Below, in pieces: positions 1 to 6,967 of a stretch of DNA of 64,000 nt; position 1 is the stretch's first letter; every line of letters begins with the position of its first letter. The notes below the pieces were generated by a model. The model did not search any database. It had not been told where the DNA came from and worked only from the letters and a program-made list of their open reading frames with translations. Origin of the DNA: Leadbetterella sp035299025 (lineage in GTDB: Bacteria; Bacteroidota; Bacteroidia; Cytophagales; Spirosomataceae); contig DATGXK010000007.1 of the NCBI GenBank assembly GCA_035299025.1, positions 1,501,940 to 1,565,939 on the forward strand, read 5' to 3'. A program made the position numbers and the translations under genes.

Positions 1-897
1 CAAATCTTTATTTGTATTTGATTTTCTCTTGTAAGGATCTAACATATCTATGGCTTTTACAGTCAAAAGAGACTCCAAAGTACCTACCAAAGCAAACATA
101 ATCACGTATTTAATGAAAACACCTGTTTGGGCTATCCCCCCGAAATCAACGTTTATTTTAATATTTTCAAGCAAATTACCAATATGTACCAAAGCATAGG
201 CGGGCTCGGTTGTTTGGAAATCCAGCATGAGTTCGGCAGGAATAGCGAACATAAGAACTACCAGTGGGGCCGGGATTTTCTTTATTGGGCTATCTAACAT
301 CGGCCAAATCATCATAATACTAAAACTCACCAAGCCAACCAATGTGGCTTTGGGGTCCATGTGCATTATATAGTTCGGAATGGATGCCAAAAGCTCAAGT
401 GGAGCTTTTCCTTTCAAAAGTGCCGGGTTTATATCGAGCAAAATAGGGATTTGCTTTGCAATAATGATGATTCCTATGGCCGCCAACATGCCATGAATGG
501 CCGAGAGAGGAAAAAAATCGGCGAGTTTTCCCATTTTCAAAACCCCAAAAATGATTTGAATGATACCTGAAATCACCATAGCTCCGAGAGCCAAATGCCA
601 GCCAGTTTCACCACCGCCAAATTCGTTTACAGCACCTGCTACTATGACAATCAAACCTGCTGCTGGGCCCTTTATGGTAAGTCGTGAGCCCATGAAAAGA
701 CTCACTACCAAACCACCAATAATAGCAGCCACTAAACCCATTATGGGTGGAAATTCCGAAGCCTTGGCAATACCCAAACTGAGTGGCAGTGCCAACAAAA
801 ACACGATAAAACCTGAGATAGCATCAGTTGAAAAGTTCTCTTTCAGACCAGCAAGCCCGTCAAGAGGTATTTTATGTTTTTTATTTTCTGTATTCAT
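1..897 (-). CDS. SulP family anion transporter, partial
   Basis: The reading frame is open from ATG at 897 to the left edge, giving 299 residues of the N-terminal membrane part; the C-terminal part (including any STAS domain) lies outside. The start MNTENKKHKIPLDGLAGLKE is followed by the SulP hallmark stretch around residues 20-60 (DAISGFIVFLLALPLSLGIA) and GSRLTIKGPAAGLIVIVAGA near 80-100. Several hydrophobic helices follow. SulP proteins are inner-membrane anion or bicarbonate:Na+ carriers. It starts 33 bp after dabB ends on the same strand, so it is probably the third gene of the dabA-dabB operon. The context suggests bicarbonate as substrate, but sulfate cannot be excluded from sequence alone. 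Confidence 0.85.
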   Translation of the reverse strand, partial: MNTENKKHKIPLDGLAGLKENFSTDAISGFIVFLLALPLSLGIAKASEFPPIMGLVAAIIGGLVVSLFMGSRLTIKGPAAGLIVIVAGAVNEFGGGETGWHLALGAMVISGIIQIIFGVLKMGKLADFFPLSAIHGMLAAIGIIIIAKQIPILLDINPALLKGKAPLELLASIPNYIMHMDPKATLVGLVSFSIMMIWPMLDSPIKKIPAPLVVLMFAIPAELMLDFQTTEPAYALVHIGNLLENIKINVDFGGIAQTGVFIKYVIMFALVGTLESLLTVKAIDMLDPYKRKSNTNKDL

Positions 898-930
898 TTC
901 TTAATTTTTTATTTGCCTTTCGGCGATTAT

Positions 931-2811
931 TTATGATGAACGATAGGCCACTTCGTGGTAGGTTTTGGTATGAGGGCCAAAAAACACCCGAGCGAATATT
1001 CTTATAATAGCAAGACCATCCATTATCAGGCTCAAAGCGGTAAGCAGAGCCAGTAAAATTTGATCCTCATGTATGTGCGAGAAGATTAAGTCCTCACCTA
1101 TAAAAGACGGTGTAATTGGAAAACCACTGACCCCCAAGCAGGCAATAAAAAATGCAAAGGCGATCTTTGGATGAACATAAACATGTCCATGGAAACGATC
1201 TAAATCAATATTTCCTTCCAAACGTTTTATTCGCCTGAGGGTGAGATAACCAAAAATACCTGCAACCAATATACCACTCAGATAAAGCGAGATGTGGCTC
1301 AAACTGAAGTGCTCATTGAACGAAATCGATAATGCCACCCAAGCATGATTGAGAATAATCAGAACCCAAGACATCCTTGCCCTATATCTTTCAGTAAAGG
1401 CTTTCAGAACCATCAGCAGCCCAAAAAGTGAAAAAAGTATGGGCAAAAGATGGATGGCATTTTGAGGAATATTGTCCTGATAAAACCAAAGAAAAATCCC
1501 CGAAATGTAAAGCGGCACGAAGAAGATTATGAGCTTATTTAAACTCAGGAAATGAATTTTTCTACCTAAAACCTTCATGGGATTCCAAAGATAGGTGTAC
1601 ATCAAGTTATCCAGATTAAACTCTTTCAGACACAATATATACAGAGAGCTGGCCATGCGAGTGGGATACTTTGACTCTATGGAGGTGTCGTCTGGGGAGT
1701 ATCTATAAAATTGTTCGCGAATGAGATAGGTAACCACAGACGGCGAAACGAGCAACTGGTAAGTTCTCAAGAAGGCATTTCCAGCAAAATGAAACAAAGC
1801 CAAAGTCTGGAGACCTAAAGCTACTTCGATGAATATCAAACCTATCTGAGCTATAGAGCCATAGGCAATTTGGCTTTTTATAGATGACTGCACCCTTCCA
1901 ATGCCAGTAGCCACCACCGCAGTAATTATGCCCACTACGGCGATGAAAACCCGCACCGAGATTTGTTGTTCAATAAAATGAAAAGTACGAAGCAACAAAA
2001 ATACGCCGATATGTACCGACAGAGAACCATAAAAAATGGCACTTGAAGGTGTAGGGCCTTCCATTGCACGCGGCAACCAACTGGAAAATGGCAACTGGGC
2101 AGATTTTACAGCTGCTGCCAGAACGAGCATCATGGCTATAAAAACTCCTGTAGAGGAGTGGCTCATCAAATGCTCGTGAACCAGCTCAAAATTATTGAGT
2201 TTCTGAAAGGTAATGTTTTCGTGCCACAAATGATGGCTCATCCACATGGCCAGTAGAATTCCGATGTCGCCAATCCTATAGATAGAAAAAACTTTCACCG
2301 CATTTTTTACGGGCAAATAGCGGTTTCGGTAAAACGCTATCAGGAGAAACGAACATATTCCCAATATTTCCCAACCAATAAAAAGCGTTTCGAGATTTCC
2401 GGACAAAACAGTAATGCTGTAGCCTGTATAAAAAAACAAAACCGTATTGAAAAACCTCTTGTAGCCCGACTCGCGGTGCAGATAATATCGGCTAAAACGA
2501 GTTACCAAAGATACCAATATGCCGCCAACCAGCAGGTAGACGGCCGATATTTTGTCGAAATAAAAAGACAAGAAAAAACTATATCCCTTGGTTTCGAAAA
2601 TATTCGGAGAATAAAAATTTACCGAATGTCGACCTTTTAAAAGCCAAAGCCCTGTGTAACCGATCGCCAACGATAATTGAACTCCGATCGTAACAACGGC
2701 TATCCAAGACAAAAGACCTTCCTTCTTCTCAGAAACTACAAGGCTCAATAAAAACCCCACGAGGGGAATCAGTACAAATATTTGCAACGTTACTTCCATA
2801 TTAAGCCTCAT
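931..2811 (-). CDS. dabB: DabB-like proton-conducting membrane subunit (NuoL/Mrp-type)
   Basis: A 626-residue polytopic membrane protein of the NADH dehydrogenase subunit 5/MrpA-type antiporter family. Around residues 140-160 it has the LFIGWEILGICSFLLIAF stretch holding the conserved Glu, and near 235 the AAAVKSAQLPFSSWLPRAMEGPTP segment with the conserved Lys. Where NuoL reads SALIHAATMV this protein has SAIFYGSLSV, so the usual His is absent. DabB couples ion flow to DabA for energised CO2/bicarbonate trapping at the inner membrane. The annotated ATG overlaps the dabA stop by 11 bp; a second ATG at 2799 would begin just behind that stop. It could be mislabelled as an orphan complex I subunit; adjacency to dabA decides the call. 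Confidence 0.85.
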   Translation of the reverse strand: MRLNMEVTLQIFVLIPLVGFLLSLVVSEKKEGLLSWIAVVTIGVQLSLAIGYTGLWLLKGRHSVNFYSPNIFETKGYSFFLSFYFDKISAVYLLVGGILVSLVTRFSRYYLHRESGYKRFFNTVLFFYTGYSITVLSGNLETLFIGWEILGICSFLLIAFYRNRYLPVKNAVKVFSIYRIGDIGILLAMWMSHHLWHENITFQKLNNFELVHEHLMSHSSTGVFIAMMLVLAAAVKSAQLPFSSWLPRAMEGPTPSSAIFYGSLSVHIGVFLLLRTFHFIEQQISVRVFIAVVGIITAVVATGIGRVQSSIKSQIAYGSIAQIGLIFIEVALGLQTLALFHFAGNAFLRTYQLLVSPSVVTYLIREQFYRYSPDDTSIESKYPTRMASSLYILCLKEFNLDNLMYTYLWNPMKVLGRKIHFLSLNKLIIFFVPLYISGIFLWFYQDNIPQNAIHLLPILFSLFGLLMVLKAFTERYRARMSWVLIILNHAWVALSISFNEHFSLSHISLYLSGILVAGIFGYLTLRRIKRLEGNIDLDRFHGHVYVHPKIAFAFFIACLGVSGFPITPSFIGEDLIFSHIHEDQILLALLTALSLIMDGLAIIRIFARVFFGPHTKTYHEVAYRSS

Positions 2812-5305
2812 ATTTTAAAATCTCCAAATTTTCAATACTGCTCTCTACCAATTCATTGAGATTCTCCACCATCACAAGTTTTCTATTCGACGGAGCGTAA
2901 GGTATCATCTCTCCTTTATCGAAAACAGCAATGTCTCCGCTTTCAGGATCTATGGAAGCCAAAAGTATCCAGCCATTCTCTATCCACTGATAGGTAGCCG
3001 AATTCCTTTTGATAACCTCAAGAACCAACTCAGCATTTTGCTCAATGAGCATCAATAGTCTTATGGGATCATGCACCTCAATCATTTGGTTGGGCAGTCC
3101 TGGCCTCAAATCTCCATCAATACCATTGGCTACTCCAAAAAGCCCCATCACATTGTGCGGCAGCTTGGAACCGGCACCCAATTTCTGATTATCCACCCTT
3201 GAGAAGTAATACTCCAAATTTATACCTCCACAAACAGGTACAGCGGCATTTAGAATACCCAAGAGTCTGTTTCCTTCTGGGTCAATTTTGGCATCGTAAG
3301 AGTTCAGAAATGACCTACGATCTAGAAAAACACCTTTTGTTAATGCACGCTTACCAACTATACAAAGTGCATTTGTGGCATGATTGAGCTCAGGCCGAGG
3401 TTCAAAAAGCGAAACGGATCGTTGCAGTATTTTCCTGTGTATGTCAGAATCAGAAAGACCTGTATGGATAGACTCAAACCTTCTAGAACGCTCTTTGGCG
3501 TTCTGTTTAGAGGCTTTTCCAAATTTGGTCAGATTCTCGAGGTGCATCTCACAATGAGCAACATCCAATTTATCAATGTCGTAAAACATAATTTCGTCTC
3601 GAGTGGTATCTCTCAAAGCACCTACAAAAAAAGTTTCAGATGGAATAGAAATGCCTCTCTGGGCCAACTGAGCCCTTACTTCAGGTTTATTAGCCATGAA
3701 AGAAAATACCCTAGCGTTGACCGAACCTGCCCTTCCAGAACAAGCCCCGCAGTCATACGCAGCATAATGCGGATTATTGATACTGCTTGCCCCATGCCCT
3801 ATTACATACACCAAGGGAGCAAAATCTTCTACAAGGCCAATACTCTTCAGGACATTTTCGACCCTATCTACCATTTCTTCGGTCTTGAAACCTACTTGCA
3901 AACCATTTTCAAATTCATCTTGATGATCAATAGTAAGTGTAGAGTCACTATCCATATGCTTAAAAGAGTGACTAACCATAGGCCCCATAGATGGTTTGAA
4001 AATATTAACAAAAAGCCTAAAAGCAGACCAAAAACCAAGTGTTTGGGCTATTAACCAACCGCTAATAAAACTATGGCTATGTTTGGAGAAATGAGCGTCT
4101 TTCTCTATTTTTCTCCCATTCCCCTCTTCCTTTATTAAAAACTTGGGAGTAACTGGAGCCGGACAAACTTTGGTATAAAATTTCCCACCGATGGGCTTGA
4201 AGAAAAATTCTACACCAAAAAAGCCCGGTGTTCCGAAAGTTTCACAATTTGAATCCAGAATTTCGAGGTATCGCCTATAAGAACACTCCCTGTCGTCAAT
4301 ACAAAACATGGCTTGAAAGCTCTTCTTCTTAGACATTGTCGGCAAAGTTTCCAGCTTGTTTTGCCTCAAACCACCCAACACCTGGTCGTAGAATGTCCAT
4401 TCAAATGCCTTCTGCCAAAGGTCTATAACCTCGAAGTATTCGGTAAGCGGTACATCTGAAAACAATGAAACGGGCGGATGAATGATACTTTGACCAATTG
4501 GCCTCCAAGCTCGACCCAATCGCGAGGTTATGGCATCAATCTCCAGAAGACATTCCAATTTGATGATTTCCAGCAGGGTAATTCGACGGGTTTCTAACAA
4601 AGTTTCGGGCAGATTTTGTATAACAGACACCATCCCTGACCATCCCTGATGCGAAAACTGCTGATCAAAAATGTATTGTTCGTAAAGGCTCTCATCCCCT
4701 ACCAACACATCCAGCAGATGCGAGAGAGTGTAATTTTTCGATAAGAATAAACTTCGGGCCTTCTCTGTTTTAAAAATAGAAGAAACGCCGTTTTTCTCAA
4801 GCTCATGCAATGAATCCAAAAAATTCAGATCACCTGAGGGAAATCTCCAGATGGCAATTCCTTGGTCTAAAAAAGAGCACAAAAGTCGAAACAAAATAGG
4901 TTGAACTACGGAATCTAGGTCTATCTGATAAACTGACTTCCAGTGATTCCGTACGCTTCCAATTCTTTCTTTGGTTTCATTTTCAAAATTCTTGTTCTTC
5001 AAATTTTGTAACCAAAACTCCAAATAAGCCTCTCCCTTTTCTTTTACAATTACCTGATAAATAACACTTTCCGATATCTTTCCTTGTCTATAGAATGACC
5101 TATATTCTAGAAGCGAAAGGGATGTTTTATAACCAAAAATTGTTCGAGCCGTCCTTAAGGCCTCTTCGAAAGGCAAATGCTGAAACCCATGAAGCGTGTT
5201 GTGATGCACAAAGTCCTTGAGTGGAGCTTGTGCAGGTAAATAATGCTGTAATTGATGCAACAAATGTTGTTCATCAAATACAGTCTTGTGACTGTTTGAA
5301 TCCAT
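2801..5305 (-). CDS. dabA: DabA (DUF2309) inorganic carbon accumulation subunit
   Basis: An 834-residue DUF2309/DabA protein, full length for the family. DabA is a beta-carbonic-anhydrase-like zinc protein that works with DabB to convert CO2 to bicarbonate vectorially at the inner membrane. The zinc and catalytic residues can be placed: C335 and D337 in MFCIDDRECSYRR, H504 in VIGHGASS and C519 in YDCGACSGRAGS. Their spacings (2 and 15 residues) match the C351/D353/H524/C539 set described for the Halothiobacillus protein. The gene is first in the operon and overlaps dabB. A 15-bp palindrome lies 23 bp upstream of its ATG. All expected ligands are present, so it should be active. Confidence 0.93.
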   Translation of the reverse strand: MDSNSHKTVFDEQHLLHQLQHYLPAQAPLKDFVHHNTLHGFQHLPFEEALRTARTIFGYKTSLSLLEYRSFYRQGKISESVIYQVIVKEKGEAYLEFWLQNLKNKNFENETKERIGSVRNHWKSVYQIDLDSVVQPILFRLLCSFLDQGIAIWRFPSGDLNFLDSLHELEKNGVSSIFKTEKARSLFLSKNYTLSHLLDVLVGDESLYEQYIFDQQFSHQGWSGMVSVIQNLPETLLETRRITLLEIIKLECLLEIDAITSRLGRAWRPIGQSIIHPPVSLFSDVPLTEYFEVIDLWQKAFEWTFYDQVLGGLRQNKLETLPTMSKKKSFQAMFCIDDRECSYRRYLEILDSNCETFGTPGFFGVEFFFKPIGGKFYTKVCPAPVTPKFLIKEEGNGRKIEKDAHFSKHSHSFISGWLIAQTLGFWSAFRLFVNIFKPSMGPMVSHSFKHMDSDSTLTIDHQDEFENGLQVGFKTEEMVDRVENVLKSIGLVEDFAPLVYVIGHGASSINNPHYAAYDCGACSGRAGSVNARVFSFMANKPEVRAQLAQRGISIPSETFFVGALRDTTRDEIMFYDIDKLDVAHCEMHLENLTKFGKASKQNAKERSRRFESIHTGLSDSDIHRKILQRSVSLFEPRPELNHATNALCIVGKRALTKGVFLDRRSFLNSYDAKIDPEGNRLLGILNAAVPVCGGINLEYYFSRVDNQKLGAGSKLPHNVMGLFGVANGIDGDLRPGLPNQMIEVHDPIRLLMLIEQNAELVLEVIKRNSATYQWIENGWILLASIDPESGDIAVFDKGEMIPYAPSNRKLVMVENLNELVESSIENLEILKYEA

Positions 5306-5327
5306 ACTTCAAAATTTAAGAGATTTT

Positions 5328-5342
5328 CTAACAGACTGTTAG
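5328..5342. promoter_or_regulatory. Perfect palindrome upstream of dabA, candidate operator
   Basis: CTAACAGACTGTTAG reads identically on both strands around a central A. It lies in the leader of the dabA-dabB-sulP operon. It contains T-N11-A with dyad symmetry, the form of LysR-type regulator sites, but no regulator gene is nearby. Operator function is inferred. Confidence 0.4.
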
Positions 5343-5388
5343 CATAATGAAAAAAAAAGCAAACTGCTACATTTGACTTAATTTCCTC

Positions 5389-5811
5389 TCAAATCCTGAT
5401 GTTTCTAAATAAATAATAAATGGGGGTTTTGTGCGAAACAAATCTCTCTACCGATGGAATTCCATCTGAAGAAAATTCTGAGAAATTTCCGTGAAATAAA
5501 AAAACTAGACGGTGTGGTAGGTCTAAAAATACAAGCCCTGAATGGTCTTCGTCTAATTCTTCCTCCACTTCTTCTACCTCAGCAAAGGCCAAGATAAGTT
5601 TTTCGACATGAAGTTTTTGGTGAGAACTGTCGTAGTGGAAAGAACTTCCTGAATTGGTTTCTACAAAAAGACCAGCAGCAAAACTCCCAAATGTGCCGAG
5701 ACCCAGCACAAAGAGCAAAACCAAAACCAGTGTTTTCTTAATTCTTTCCAATTCCAAAAAATTACTGCACAAATGAATATATATTTTTAAAACAAAGTAC
5801 GCTTTTAACAT
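5389..5811 (-). CDS. Small hypothetical protein with one membrane segment
   Basis: The product is 140 residues if started at ATG 5811; a TTG five codons upstream or TTGs about 20 codons downstream (just before ERIKKTLVLVLLF) are alternatives. I do not recognise the family. Residues about 27-45 form a hydrophobic segment followed by AAGLF, which could be a signal peptide or anchor. An acidic run (EVEEVEEELDEDH) sits in the middle and the C-terminus is basic and aromatic (KTPIYYLFRNIRI). It is separated by about 80 bp from dabA, on the same strand and upstream of it, so it might be co-transcribed with the carbon-uptake operon. No function is assigned. Confidence 0.5.
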   Translation of the reverse strand: MLKAYFVLKIYIHLCSNFLELERIKKTLVLVLLFVLGLGTFGSFAAGLFVETNSGSSFHYDSSHQKLHVEKLILAFAEVEEVEEELDEDHSGLVFLDLPHRLVFLFHGNFSEFSSDGIPSVERFVSHKTPIYYLFRNIRI

Positions 5812-6120
5812 TTTTTTTATCGCCAAGATAAAAATCCAACAATAAAATAACGAAAAAGTAATATTTCCATTCTGCTTACATGAAAATCATAAGACCCTTA
5901 TTTCTAGCTTATTCAAAAATAAATTTAATTTTTCTTTAAGTAATAAGAAAATACAAGCACTTAATTTACAGAATATTATCCGACAACAAACGCTTATACC
6001 CGATTACAAACGACTAACAACCGAATCGTTTTTGTTGGCTGCCCCAACTTTGCAACATCAAATCGAAACAAACACGAAATGAAGTTTCGAACAATGTTAA
6101 ACTTTTAAACAAAACAAAAA

Positions 6121-6447
6121 ATGAACTCAGTTAAATTAATCGGAAATGTAGGTGCAGAGGTGAACGTAATGAAATTTGAAACAGGCAAAAAGGCGAGCTT
6201 CAGCTTAGCGACCACAGACAGTTACAAAGACAAAAACAACCAAGAAGTTAAAAGCACGGCCTGGCATAATGTAATTGCTTGGGGAAAAATTGCCGATGTA
6301 TGCGAAGCCTTGATTTCGAAAGGAAAATCAGTAAGTGTGGAAGGCAAATTGGTTTACAGAAACTATACCAACAGCCAGAATCAAAAAGTCTATGTTACTG
6401 AAATTCAGGCATTCAAGGTGGAAGAATACGTTTACGAAAAAAAGTAA
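6121..6447 (+). CDS. ssb: Single-stranded DNA-binding protein, short form (copy 1)
   Basis: A 108-residue single OB-fold protein. It begins MNSVKLIGNVGAEVNV and contains WHNVIAWGKIADVCEALISKGKSVSVEGKL and YVTEIQAFKVE, the SSB family signatures. It binds single-stranded DNA in the cytoplasm. The usual long linker and acidic C-terminal tip (DDDIPF-like), which recruits replication and repair partners, is missing: the protein ends EEYVYEKK just after the OB fold. A second paralogue starts 54 bp downstream. It is therefore unlikely to be the main replicative SSB, which would be elsewhere in the genome. Confidence 0.9.
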   Translation: MNSVKLIGNVGAEVNVMKFETGKKASFSLATTDSYKDKNNQEVKSTAWHNVIAWGKIADVCEALISKGKSVSVEGKLVYRNYTNSQNQKVYVTEIQAFKVEEYVYEKK

Positions 6448-6501
6448 TTTCAACCAGTAAATTATCAGATTAACAAATTATCAAATTAACAGATTAGTAA
6501 A

Positions 6502-6846
6502 ATGAACACAGTAAAATTAATCGGAAACGTAGGTAACAATCCCAATATCAGAACATTCGAAAGGAGTAAATTAGCGAGCTTTAGTTTAGCTACCAAAGAA
6601 ACTTTCGAAAACCAAAACCAAGAAGAGATCACCAACACACAATGGCACAACATAGTGGCCTGGGGCAAAGTAGCTGAGCAATGCGAGGAATTGATCGCCA
6701 AAGGAAAATTCATAAGTATCGAAGGCAAACTACAAACCCGCAATTATTTGAACAAAGAAAACCGTAAAGTGTACATCACTGAGGTACTCGCTACTAAAGT
6801 GGAAGAAGTAGCAACTAAATCCAAAACAAAGACATTCTTTCTATAA
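6502..6846 (+). CDS. ssb: Single-stranded DNA-binding protein, short form (copy 2)
   Basis: A 114-residue paralogue of the gene just upstream, with the same opening (MNTVKLIGNVGNNPNIRTFE) and the same core (WHNIVAWGKVAEQCEELIAKGKFISIEGKL). The C-terminus is KSKTKTFFL, again without an acidic tip; it is basic instead. The two genes form a tandem duplication that has diverged considerably. The 54-bp spacer is built of short AT-rich direct repeats (variants of CAGATTAACAAATTAT). A strong terminator follows at 6861. The pair could form hetero-oligomers, or act in competence or recombination as in other secondary SSBs; this is inference. Confidence 0.9.
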   Translation: MNTVKLIGNVGNNPNIRTFERSKLASFSLATKETFENQNQEEITNTQWHNIVAWGKVAEQCEELIAKGKFISIEGKLQTRNYLNKENRKVYITEVLATKVEEVATKSKTKTFFL

Positions 6847-6860
6847 TCCAACGCTTCAGC

Positions 6861-6895
6861 AAATTTGGGAGTCTACTCTGTAGATTTCCAAATTT
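6861..6895 (+). terminator. Rho-independent terminator after the ssb pair
   Basis: A 16-bp stem (two G-T wobbles) with a TCT loop, arms 6861-6876 and 6880-6895, followed by the T-rich TCTATTTTA. It lies 15 bp after the second ssb stop and separates the pair from the TonB receptor gene. Confidence 0.75.
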
Positions 6896-6967
6896 CTATT
6901 TTATGGCCAACCCAATATTTGGGTGAAATCTATCGTTTTTAGAAGAACTATAAACTGTAAATTCTGA

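Noticed and set aside
560..904. Plus-strand 114-codon ORF at the left end
   Set aside because: Antisense to the SulP gene, whose membrane-spanning codons generate long opposite-strand frames.
3380..4054. Plus-strand 224-codon ORF inside dabA
   Set aside because: It lies antisense to a strongly conserved DabA region and its product has no family features; it is a shadow of the real gene.
6021..6052. Promoter for ssb (CAACTTTG at 6045)
   Set aside because: The -7-like box is imperfect and no TTTG lies 18-21 bp upstream; the evidence is too weak to annotate.
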